NCBI GenBank assembly: GCA_902799875.1
Contig: CADCCH010000002.1
Span: forward strand, 1 to 64,000
From: an uncultured Bacteroidales bacterium
GTDB taxonomy: Bacteria > Bacteroidota > Bacteroidia > Bacteroidales > Paludibacteraceae
DNA: 64,000 nt
Reading direction: 5' to 3'
Every line of letters starts with the position of its first letter. Positions within the stretch are counted from its first letter, which is position 1. Below the pieces are notes generated by a model. That model was not told where the DNA came from and made no database searches. It was given only the letters and a program-made list of their open reading frames with translations. The position numbers and the translations under genes are program-made. Positions 52,764 to 62,000 of this stretch are shown piece after piece.

Positions 52764-54299
52764 TTAGAACAAGCTTTTGATTTTAGCGGCCAGGTCGCTT
52801 ACTTTATCTACAGCCAACATCGCCTTGACCGTGTTGAGCATACCGATGGACTCGATCGAGTTGAGGTAGAGTTCTACCAAGTCGGTCAGACCCGGGATCT
52901 TATTGAGGTCCTCTTTGCTCTCTTTCCAGATGATATCGGTTGCACCGAGTACACCTTCTGCCACCTTGCGGGTGTCGCCGGTAGCCCAGAGTTCTTTCAA
53001 AAGGTCCATGATCTCCTGTGCGTCATTCGGTTGGATAGGAGCACCGTCCTCACGAACGCCGCCTTTGTAGTACTCGATGATCGCAGCCAGACCGAGAACC
53101 AAGCCCTTCGGCAGTTCACCCTTACGCTCTAGATAAACCTTCAAGCCCGGCAGGTCGCGCGTCTCGAATTTCGGGAACGAGTTCAGCATAATGCTCGTCA
53201 CCTGGTGGTCAACGTACGGGTTGTTGAAACGCTCCAGCACGCTCTCGCCGTATGCCTTCAGTTCATCCTTCGGCAGGTTCAGCGTCTCCAGCAGCTCCTC
53301 GAACATCACTTTGTGGATATACTGACCGAGTACCTCGTGGTTGCAAGCGTCACGGACGATGTTCACACCGCTGAGGTAAGTTACCGGACTGAGCACGGTA
53401 TGCGGACCGTTGAGCAGCGTTACCTTACGCTCGTGGTACGGTTTCTCGCTTTCTGCAATCAGCACGTTCAGACCGGCCTTGTTGGCGGGGAACTCAGCCT
53501 CCAGCTCTTCGATACTCATGTTCTCCGGTTTCTCGATCACCCAGAGGTGGAAGATCTCTGCCTGTACAACGAGGTTGTCGTTGTAGCCCACTTTCTCCTG
53601 AATAGCGGCGATGTCCTTGCGTGGGAAGCCCGGAACGATACGATCTACGAGGGTGGCGCAGACGTAGTTGTATTTCTCAAACCACTCTTTGAAGCCTGCG
53701 TAGTCTGCTCCGAAATCGTCTTTCCACAACTCGATATACTTGCGGATACAATCCTTCAGGTGGTGTCCGTTGAGGAAGATCAACTCACACGGCATGAAGA
53801 TCAGACCCTTCGTCGGATCGCCGTTGAAGGTCTTATAACGACGGAAGAGCAGCTGAACCAACTTGCCCGGATACGAACTTGCCGGAGCGTCGGTGAACTT
53901 ACAGCTGTCGTCAAACGTGATTCCTGCCTCGGTCGTGTTGGAGATAACAAAACGGATCTCCGGTTGCTCTGCAAGCGCCATGAATGCCTGGTTCTGGGTG
54001 TACGGATTGAGCGCGCGACTGATCACGTCAATACGCTCCAGACTGTTCACTGCCTTGCCGTCCAAACGACCCTGCAGATTCACATGATACAAGCAGTCCT
54101 GACCGTTCAGCCACTCTACCATACCTTTGTCGATCGGTTGAACGACTGCTACCGAACCGTTGAAGTTCGTCTTCGCGTTCATGTTCCATACGATCCAGTC
54201 CACAAAGGCGCGGAGGAAATTACCTTCACCAAACTGGATGATCTTCTCGGGAGCGACACTCTTCGGTGCGGTCCACTTGTTCAATGCTTTTTTTGTCAT
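52764..54299 (-). CDS. uxaB: Tagaturonate reductase (altronate oxidoreductase)
   Basis: 511 residues, mannitol dehydrogenase family. N-terminal NAD-binding part with IIQFGEGNFLRAFVDWIV, then VISNTTEAGI. The C-terminal domain has VTLLNGPHTVLSPVTYLSG, typical of UxaB. Reduces tagaturonate to altronate with NADH in galacturonate breakdown. First gene of the uxaB-uxaA-comF-nadB-NlpC unit; promoter at 54354-54384. Confidence 0.95.
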   Translation of the reverse strand: MTKKALNKWTAPKSVAPEKIIQFGEGNFLRAFVDWIVWNMNAKTNFNGSVAVVQPIDKGMVEWLNGQDCLYHVNLQGRLDGKAVNSLERIDVISRALNPYTQNQAFMALAEQPEIRFVISNTTEAGITFDDSCKFTDAPASSYPGKLVQLLFRRYKTFNGDPTKGLIFMPCELIFLNGHHLKDCIRKYIELWKDDFGADYAGFKEWFEKYNYVCATLVDRIVPGFPRKDIAAIQEKVGYNDNLVVQAEIFHLWVIEKPENMSIEELEAEFPANKAGLNVLIAESEKPYHERKVTLLNGPHTVLSPVTYLSGVNIVRDACNHEVLGQYIHKVMFEELLETLNLPKDELKAYGESVLERFNNPYVDHQVTSIMLNSFPKFETRDLPGLKVYLERKGELPKGLVLGLAAIIEYYKGGVREDGAPIQPNDAQEIMDLLKELWATGDTRKVAEGVLGATDIIWKESKEDLNKIPGLTDLVELYLNSIESIGMLNTVKAMLAVDKVSDLAAKIKSLF

Positions 54300-54353
54300 A
54301 GTAATGATATATTAAATGATTTATATGTTTTGCCGTTTTTTCCAATTTGCGCA

Positions 54354-54384
54354 CAAAATTACTACAAAAAAATGACATACACAA
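54354..54384 (-). promoter_or_regulatory. Promoter of the uxaB operon
   Basis: Minus strand TTG (54384-54382), 20 nt, TAATTTTG (54361-54354). A palindromic ATACACaagtGTAT-like sequence overlaps the -33 box (about 54378-54391) and could be an operator. Confidence 0.75.
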
Positions 54385-54435
54385 GTGTATGCCATTAATT
54401 TTTCATTTTTTTCACCTTTTTCGCTAATTTTTAGC

Positions 54436-55314
54436 CTAAAAACGATAGGTCGTGTCGCGTGCCACGAGGATGTCGTAGAACGATGCACCCATGCCGGAGA
54501 CATTGCCGTACCCGCCGACAACGTTCGACGGGATGTTCTTATAGACAGGCACAAAAAGGATACCTTTGGTGATGGCCAACTCGTTATACGCCTTCCAGAA
54601 CCGGTACGCTTCTTCGTCGATCCGTGCCACCTTGAGTCGGTAGGTCTTGTCGGAGTCGGTCTTCTTAAGATCGTTACGGAATTGGAAATCGATGCCCATG
54701 AACTCTTTCTCCGTGTCCGTAGTCGGACAATAGACTTTCACTTCCATCCGTCCGTTGACCGCATCCCGGCCTTCGAACACATCAAAGGGACAGAGGATAT
54801 ACTGCGGACTGCCGGGTTTGCGCAAGAAGAACGCATAATACCCGTCCTCCACCACCGGCATATAAGCCCGCACGTCCAGTTTGTCATGCTCCGTGCGTAC
54901 GATGAGCGAATCGATCGTCGCTACCGGAGGGATGGTCGTCGTGGCGGTAGCATAGTAATCGTAGTACTTGGCGGTGAAGGTATAGGTCTTACCCACCTGT
55001 CCGCGGATATAAGTCGAGTTGTAGGTGTACGGAGGCAGGTAAGCCGTGTCGATTCGTCCGGTCAGCACCACCTCCTGTTCGCCGTCCGAAACCGTTACTT
55101 TGCCGAAGGGGATCAGCAGGTCTTCGACCGTCTCTTCCATCGTCTGCGATTTGTCATTTCCGAAATCCAGCACATAGGTCTTGTGGATCAGCACCACAGG
55201 ATGACCGTTCGCGTCGATCCATCCCTCCATGATGAGGGTGGGGGGCTGCGGTTCTTCTTTCTTACAACCGGACAGCAACAGCGCCGCGAGTACTATGTAG
55301 AGGAGTTTTTTCAT
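54436..55314 (-). CDS. DUF4249-type outer-membrane lipoprotein
   Basis: 292 residues. Lipoprotein signal with lipobox LLSGC (Cys 17), then the beta-rich DUF4249 layout: LIMEGWIDANGHPVVLIHKTY, a central TFTAKYYDYYATATTTIPPV and a C-terminal GYGNVSGMGASFYD. DUF4249 proteins occur beside TonB-dependent receptors and are believed to assist them. ATG overlaps the receptor stop by one base (TAATG). Confidence 0.9.
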   Translation of the reverse strand: MKKLLYIVLAALLLSGCKKEEPQPPTLIMEGWIDANGHPVVLIHKTYVLDFGNDKSQTMEETVEDLLIPFGKVTVSDGEQEVVLTGRIDTAYLPPYTYNSTYIRGQVGKTYTFTAKYYDYYATATTTIPPVATIDSLIVRTEHDKLDVRAYMPVVEDGYYAFFLRKPGSPQYILCPFDVFEGRDAVNGRMEVKVYCPTTDTEKEFMGIDFQFRNDLKKTDSDKTYRLKVARIDEEAYRFWKAYNELAITKGILFVPVYKNIPSNVVGGYGNVSGMGASFYDILVARDTTYRF

Positions 55315-57353
55315 TAGAAAGTGCCGTAAAAACTGATCGAAGGAATAATCGTTGACAAACTTGTTCCAAGGATGGGCTTGAGGTTCTCCCGATAGACGAC
55401 GAACTGCGCGTTCTTGTGGGCGTAGGTGTTGTATAAGGAGAGGTTGATACCGAACTCATGTTCGCGCGTCTTGATGATGTCGCACGAACAGCTGAGGTCC
55501 AGTCGGTGATAGAGCGGCATGTGGGCGCCGTTATACGTCGAGTACCGGCAGATCATCTGACCGTTGAGCATATACGCCTCTTGCGCTTGGGTGTACGGCA
55601 GACCGGTTGCGAGCACAAACATCGCGCTGATGTTCCATCGTTTGGCAAAGCGGGAGTTGAGTACCAACTTCAGATCATGCACCCGTTCGCTGGAGGCCGC
55701 ATAACGGTAATCGTTGTAACCCTCGAGGCCCGGTAAAGAGCGTCGTGCCCAACCGAGCGTGTAGCTGACATAGCCTGTGACGACACCCCGCGAACGCTGG
55801 AACATGAGATTCAGACCGTAGTTGCGACCCTTACCCGTCACCAGATAGTCATCAAACGTAAAACGTTTGTTGAGCACCTGCAGCACGTTGCCGGTCGATT
55901 CGGCGATATGGTAAATCTGCTTGAAATACAGTTCAGCCGACAGGCTGTACTGCTTATGCAGGAACGAATAGACGTACTTGACACTCGTCGCATGACACCA
56001 TTCGGCGGGGAAGGCATCCGAGGCCAAAAAGAAGAAATCCGCTGGTAAACCGCCACCGGTCAAACCGGCTTTGTGGAAATACTGGTGATACATGCCGTAA
56101 TGCGCCGAGAGCGCATGGTCGGGAGCCGGAGTGAAATGGAACGATACACGCGGATCGAGACCACCGAAGAGGGTCTTGTTGTGCTTGTACCCACTCAAAT
56201 GCAGACCTGCATTGTACGCAAACCAGGAAGTAACCGTATGTCGCAAATCGACACCAACCGACAGCTCATCCGCATGTTCGGTAGCATACCGGGTCGTTTG
56301 GTTGGCAAACATCGAAATACCCGTCAATGCATACGAAAGCGGACGGTTGATATAATGGGCGTAGTCCAAGGATGCACTCAATAACAAAGCGTCGGAAATG
56401 TCGTATTTCAGTTCGTTCTTCAGTCCAGTGGAAGCAAACCATTCCTTGGTCGCCACCTCTGCCGAATCGAGGGAGGCATTGAGCGCATTATCGAAGGACG
56501 AGTAGTACACCATCGTGCGCCATGAACCCTTATTGAGGGTGTGGGTCCAGCTGACCGAACCAACGATGTTCTGCCACGGGAATTGGAGATTCGCCGAACT
56601 GTTACCCGAATACAGACGCATCTTATCGCGGCTGTAGAAACCCGTGATGAGTAATTGGTCGCGGTCCGAGAGTTGACCTAAATACGTCAAATTAAAGTCC
56701 ATAAAATGGTACCGCACCGAGTAGCCGTCTATCTGGAGCAGTTTACTGTACAGACCGTTGATATACGACGAACGGCCGGAGAGCCAGAGGGCGTGCTTGG
56801 ACCCCATCGGGATGGTGAGCGTGAGATCGGAATTGATCAGTCCCACGTTCCCGGTGAGACCGAAACGTTTGGGTTGCTTGCTGTAGGTACGGAAGTCCAC
56901 CCAGCCTCCGATACGGTTATCCATCGTACCGCCATGTTCGGTTGTCTCCAAACTGATCGACTCAAAATGCGGACCGATGAAGGTGGAGTAGAGTCCCATC
57001 AGGTGGTTCGGATAATAGACCGGTGCCCCGTTGATAGACACCAGCGTCTGGTGGTCATCACAACCGTGTATATGCAGTCCGGTAGATGTTTCGTTATTCG
57101 TCTGGATACCCGGCAGACTCTGCAGATAGCGGATCGGATCGGAGGTCCCGAGGAACTTAGGCATGCATTGGATATGCTGCATCTCCACGACGATGCGTTC
57201 GGGTTGTTGCTCCACAAACGACACCGCGCGGTCCTGTATTACCTCGATGTCTTCCAGTTGTTTGACGATTGTGATACTACTATCAGCAACAGTCTGCCCG
57301 ATAACGGACAGACTGCTGCATACGATAAGTATGAGTACTGCGCAAAAACGCAT
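55314..57353 (-). CDS. TonB-dependent outer-membrane receptor
   Basis: 679 residues. Signal peptide 1-20, plug domain (~40-165) with IRYLQSLPGIQTNNETSTGLHIHG and LVSINGAPVYYPNHL, then a beta-barrel ending IIPSISFYGTF with a C-terminal aromatic residue. It lacks the N-terminal carboxypeptidase-regulatory domain often fused to such receptors. Middle gene of a three-gene unit with TAATG overlaps on both sides. Partner DUF4249 lipoprotein downstream; ligand unknown. Confidence 0.92.
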   Translation of the reverse strand: MRFCAVLILIVCSSLSVIGQTVADSSITIVKQLEDIEVIQDRAVSFVEQQPERIVVEMQHIQCMPKFLGTSDPIRYLQSLPGIQTNNETSTGLHIHGCDDHQTLVSINGAPVYYPNHLMGLYSTFIGPHFESISLETTEHGGTMDNRIGGWVDFRTYSKQPKRFGLTGNVGLINSDLTLTIPMGSKHALWLSGRSSYINGLYSKLLQIDGYSVRYHFMDFNLTYLGQLSDRDQLLITGFYSRDKMRLYSGNSSANLQFPWQNIVGSVSWTHTLNKGSWRTMVYYSSFDNALNASLDSAEVATKEWFASTGLKNELKYDISDALLLSASLDYAHYINRPLSYALTGISMFANQTTRYATEHADELSVGVDLRHTVTSWFAYNAGLHLSGYKHNKTLFGGLDPRVSFHFTPAPDHALSAHYGMYHQYFHKAGLTGGGLPADFFFLASDAFPAEWCHATSVKYVYSFLHKQYSLSAELYFKQIYHIAESTGNVLQVLNKRFTFDDYLVTGKGRNYGLNLMFQRSRGVVTGYVSYTLGWARRSLPGLEGYNDYRYAASSERVHDLKLVLNSRFAKRWNISAMFVLATGLPYTQAQEAYMLNGQMICRYSTYNGAHMPLYHRLDLSCSCDIIKTREHEFGINLSLYNTYAHKNAQFVVYRENLKPILGTSLSTIIPSISFYGTF

Positions 57354-58711
57354 TAGAAATGAATCTCGCCTACGTTGTTAGTCAGCCAACTGGAGATCTT
57401 GATATAGTTGTTCGCTAGGGTCTCTACGCTCTGCTGCAGGTCGGTGAACGGTGCGCGGTTGAAATACTGCTCAAACGAATAACTTGTTCCGTCGCTCGGG
57501 AAATAGAGTACCGGTTCGGGCTCGTAATCGCCGTAATGCTCGGTAACCATCATACGTACGTCAGCTTGTTTGGTCTCCGAATTGAAGTAGATACCGTTGG
57601 TCTGGGCCGCATTGATTACATCGCAGTACTGTTGAGCGCCCTGCTGGGTGTAAGTCGGTACATCGCCTTTGTCAAGATTGCTGATGTCGGCATATGTCTG
57701 ACCTCCGTTGGTGATATTGATCTTACACTGTGCCATACCGAAGATATCTACGATAGCGTCTGCGCTTCCAATCTCACGAATCAGCTCATCGTAATGCTCT
57801 TCGTACTGCTCGATCCAGTTCTCATAGGATTCGACGTCCGTGCTGTTGTCTTTTGGGAGCAGTTTGTATTTCGGCAGGTTAGCCAAAGCACTCAGGAGCT
57901 TCTCCTCGCCGTAGTAGAAAGCAAAACCGAACGAACCGTTGCTTGTACGGATATCCAGATCGGTCGTCCAACGCAGGTTAACCACCTTGGCATCGATATG
58001 GAAGGTCGCATGGTTGTTCCGCTGCATGTCTTGCTTGAGGTCGGCACTTGCAATCAACTTGCTGCCTTGCGTGAGCGTAAAATGTACATTTTCAGGAATG
58101 ATACCGGTAGCGGTATGGTTCTCACCGTTTTCTATCCAAGTCACTTCATAGGTCTTGGTTGCACCCGTACCCCAGAATTTGGCCTCACACATCGTGCCGC
58201 TCTTGTCTTTGGCACGCAGGATGATACTGTTGTCTGAAGATTCACCTTTGTACTTCCAGGTGCGATTGGCATCATCTGCCTCCCAGATTACTCTCTCTCC
58301 TTCAAAGCTGAAGGTGTATGCATGGTTCATAGCCGGAACAGGACTCTCTCCTTTTAATACCGCGCGCATGTAACGCGGGGCAGCGAACAGGTCCTGATAG
58401 CGGGTTTCGAAATAATTGCCGATGGGCTCCCAATCGTAGGTTTCGTACTTCTCGATCATACCGTCCATTAGCTGCAGAGCCGCTTTCTGGTCGTTGGTGT
58501 TGAACTTACCGACGAGACCGTTCGCGATCTTCATCAGGTGCTCTTTGGTCTCCTCCGGACTGAGTTGTTCGGTGATAGCTTCTTTGTTGATTTCACCACC
58601 ACCGCCTTGGCCTTCGTTGTCACCGCCGCCGTTACCGGACGGGCCGTCTTTACAACCGTTAAAACTCAAAGTTACTGCGGCCATCATGACCATAAAAAGA
58701 TACTTTTTCAT
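57353..58711 (-). CDS. Unknown lipoprotein encoded upstream of a TonB receptor
   Basis: 452 residues. Lipobox SFNGC (Cys 20) followed by a Gly-rich flexible linker (GGGDNEGQGGGGE), then a mixed alpha/beta body with no domain I recognise (for example YAVLKGESPVPAMNHAYTFS-type strands). It is surface-exposed or periplasmic by its signal. ATG of the receptor overlaps its stop (TAATG), so it belongs functionally with the receptor and the DUF4249 lipoprotein, perhaps as a substrate-binding part. Own promoter at 58752-58783. Confidence 0.82.
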   Translation of the reverse strand: MKKYLFMVMMAAVTLSFNGCKDGPSGNGGGDNEGQGGGGEINKEAITEQLSPEETKEHLMKIANGLVGKFNTNDQKAALQLMDGMIEKYETYDWEPIGNYFETRYQDLFAAPRYMRAVLKGESPVPAMNHAYTFSFEGERVIWEADDANRTWKYKGESSDNSIILRAKDKSGTMCEAKFWGTGATKTYEVTWIENGENHTATGIIPENVHFTLTQGSKLIASADLKQDMQRNNHATFHIDAKVVNLRWTTDLDIRTSNGSFGFAFYYGEEKLLSALANLPKYKLLPKDNSTDVESYENWIEQYEEHYDELIREIGSADAIVDIFGMAQCKINITNGGQTYADISNLDKGDVPTYTQQGAQQYCDVINAAQTNGIYFNSETKQADVRMMVTEHYGDYEPEPVLYFPSDGTSYSFEQYFNRAPFTDLQQSVETLANNYIKISSWLTNNVGEIHF

Positions 58712-58751
58712 ACTGTCATAGATTTTTGTGAATATAATTTCAATTTTGCCG

Positions 58752-58783
58752 CGAAAATACTACATTTTTCTAATGTGTGCAAA
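58752..58783 (-). promoter_or_regulatory. Promoter of the lipoprotein-TonB receptor-DUF4249 unit
   Basis: Minus strand TTTG (58783-58780), 20 nt, TATTTTCG (58759-58752; one mismatch to TAnnTTTG). The -33 box lies inside the last codons of the upstream small gene. Confidence 0.65.
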
Positions 58784-59081
58784 TATTTTTTGATTTTTTA
58801 CGTATTTTTGCGAAAAAAAGATATAAAAACGCCATAAGCAGGAGTATCAAGGGTTCTCCGACAGGGGTCACTGTCGTCTGACCTATCGGATCGTCATCGG
58901 GCTCTCCCCAACTATCCCGACGTATCTGACCCGGACGCGGAGCATTAGCCATCGGACTATACTGCTCCGTAGCCGTATAGTCCGTGTGGCCCACTACCGG
59001 TGGGCAGGTAGAGGTGGACCGGAAGTGGTACTCCGGTAACGTGGCTTGGAAATGATATGTTGTCTCTAATTCATTCGTCAT
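58770..59081 (-). CDS. Second small protein with P-x-G-E-P/transmembrane/basic tail
   Basis: 103 residues. Central RPGQIRR, then PIGQTTVTPVGEP, a hydrophobic segment (LILLLMAFLYLFFA) and a basic end KIRKKSK. RPG-x-IRR, the P[IV]GEP motif, the membrane span and the basic tail match the protein at 8085-8423 in the same order. Unlike that protein it has no N-terminal signal peptide from this start, so export may be internal, or the start may have moved. ATGA overlap with the giant gene couples the two. Function unknown. Confidence 0.7.
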   Translation of the reverse strand: MTNELETTYHFQATLPEYHFRSTSTCPPVVGHTDYTATEQYSPMANAPRPGQIRRDSWGEPDDDPIGQTTVTPVGEPLILLLMAFLYLFFAKIRKKSKNICTH

Positions 59082-62000
59082 CGTATTCTCTGTCCCATCA
59101 TCGTATAGACATGTCCGTTCCGTACGATATAGACATGTCCGTTGTGGACAATCTTTATAGCTTTTTCGTCATTATAGTTCGTGTTGCCGGTACCGGTTGC
59201 CGTACCCGGTTCCGGATCGTCTTCCGGCGTCATGACCAATCGACGGATATAGTACCGTTTCTGGTGGCTGATTTGCGGGGTCTCGATATCGATGCATATA
59301 CCGTCGATGATCGCGCGCTCGGTGCCTAACAACGCATCGTAGAGTACCAGCGGTCCGTCGATGTTATTCACTCCGGTGAACCACAGATGCGTCACGGCAT
59401 CGTACGGCAGATCACTCATGTAGAACGACAGCGGTACGTTGACAATCTCGTCCCGCAGGTCAATACTCAAACCGCAACTGTCTTCGATCGCATAGAGGTT
59501 GAACGGCGTGGTCGGGGTACTGGTCATGGAGAAATTATCGATATTCACGGTGGTCAACAACGCATCCTCTCCGGAACGAATCGCAGCATCATATCCCTGA
59601 CCAAGCAGCAGATGAGACGTACAACGCGGAGAGCAGGGGTTCTGCGCCGTAATCGTCATGATACCCTTACGTACAACGGCCTTACTGCGTTTAGGTGTCT
59701 GTGCCTTACCTTGATCGCCACCTCCGCCGCAAGGCGAAACCAACGGACGACTGATCTGACTGGCATCGGTCACGATACGGTTCGCGTTCAGCGTGACCGT
59801 ATGGGAAGCAGTAGCAGAACTCTTCTTCACCATGATCGAACGCATAGGCGGCAAGTAACGCGTCAAATCGCTGATGGTGTCTTTGGCTCCTATCGATGCT
59901 TTCGTTACCTCACGATATTCACTCGCTTCACCTCCCTCGTCCATGTAATGGAACTCCTCTTCCAGACAGTTGTCATTAATAAAGCCCCAGATATCGATAT
60001 AACCCATCGTCGGATTACCGAAGACAAACTCTTCCGTCTCCACCGAGTTGTCGTTCTCGATCGTGTAATCCTCGCTATCCCCATGGAAGGCCAGTTTACC
60101 CGCCGTGCGGGAACCGGCTTCCGTATCACGGAAGGTGCAGAGGTTGTTCACATAGTAATCGTACAGCTTATTACCATACTGATCGTAGTAATAGTAGATA
60201 TCGTCATGCTTAGGCAGACGCACTACAGCACCTTTACCGGATTGGGTGCGGGCATAAACGGCAAATCCTTGTCCTGCGGGCAGGGAGAGGTTAACGCCGT
60301 TCGTTACCTTCGACCAGTCGGCCGTAGCCAAACGGTTATCTACGCTGTCTTCCATCTGCTTATACGTGGTACGGCTGTAGAGAGAGAGCCAGAACGAACC
60401 GTTACCGGTCTTGTGCGAACGACCGGCAGCATCAAACTCACCTACTTCCCACAGCGGGGTCGTTTCGTTCAGGTCGGCATTAGCCATAAAGATATCCCCA
60501 CTCAACATACCTGCCACCGGTGCGGAACGGAATGCCCATTTCTGCTGCGGCATGTCCATATCTACCACCGCATCGGTGTAGTTCATCCGTTGTTGTTGAC
60601 TTATCGCTGCACCCGGCAGGAAACGGATGTAGTCGCATTGGTTGTATTGGAAGCCCACCTGCTTAACGGAGTCGTAGGTAGCCGGATCGGTCAAGTCAGG
60701 CAGTTCCGGATAAGGCCTGCCGTCGGTCATGGCCGGGATGATGACCGATGTAGTGGCCAGCGGTGCGAAGCGGGCCGTGGCATGCATAGGCTGGTTGTAT
60801 TGGTCAATACCCATCCAGTTGCCGTGTTTGTTCCATTGTGAACCGATCGAGTCTTGCGGATCCCAACGCAAGTAACTCGGAACGACCGCAAGGGTGAACG
60901 GCACAGTTCCTACCTTGCAACCTCCGTCTAAGGTATCCTTGCCGAGAATAGTCTGCAAATCAATAGCAAATGTATAGTTATAGCCTTGCTTCATCGTATA
61001 GTTGTTGCTACTTGCGGGCTGCAGGGTGATATAGTGTCCCTTCAGGTAGTACTCCGTTTGCGGATAGTCCAAATCGGGTACCAAGTCCAGCTTATGGAAT
61101 CCTTCTTGGAAATCGGGATCATCGGTTGCACGCAGCTTGACGGAAGCGATTCCTATGCGCGGCATGATCGAATCTACCTTGAGCGTTATCTCCTGATTTG
61201 CCATATCCATATCAGCCAGTACTACTACCGGCAGTTCCATCTCGCTCGAGTCGCGGTTCAGTCCGCCTACGATGAGGGGTATGGCGGAGCTTGACTGTGG
61301 TTTGAGCTTGATCAACATCGGCATCGGACAAACCTCCACACTCGAATGCTGCTTCGTGTCGGTACCTGTACCTAGGATCGGGAAGATGACATACTGCACC
61401 GAATCGCCTGCATAAACAGTTGCGGTCATTTTCGGCTTGTAGAGCGTCAGGAAACCTTTGTCCACAAGGTCGGCGAGAATATCATACGGATGAGCCGTCG
61501 TATCCAATGTCACACTCTGGGCATCTTTGATACGCTGCATCTCGTTACGGCTGACGGCGGCCATGTTCGGCGCGAACTGGTTGGCATTCTCCGTGCCCGG
61601 AGGATCGCAACGCAGGATGTCTTTCACTACCTTCACGATATCGCTGTACTTATAGCCGTAGCGTCTCTTAGGAGAACCGGTCAAATCAGCCGTGTCGCCA
61701 TAGAGCAACCAGTCATTGACGCAGGTTCCGTTGAGGTTGATCGGCGCGACGCTATCCAGATAGAGCGAACCCTTCACGCGCAAACCGATATCATAGGTCG
61801 AGTTGGCGCATAGGTCGAGCGACTCGTTCGCGGGTAGCTCCTCGCCGTTGAGTTCCAGCACCATCTGGTTGCTCACCTTGAGGTGACTGGTCATACCGCA
61901 CAGACTGCTGAGCATGTCTTTATAGGCACCCGACATATGTACGGTAAAGGTATCGATGGCATTCACGTGGGCGCTATGTATCACGTACTTGACAGGACGT

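Noticed and set aside
51317..52780. Long open frame (487 codons) on the plus strand across uxaA
   Set aside because: It is the antisense of a strongly conserved gene, has no family features, and arises from codon bias on the minus strand.
53205..54398. Plus-strand frame opposite uxaB
   Set aside because: Antisense of a conserved enzyme; no start signals and no recognisable domain.
59387..60841. Plus-strand frame opposite the second giant protein
   Set aside because: Arg/His/Ile-rich antisense composition, no motif; the minus-strand frame is continuous over almost 5 kb.
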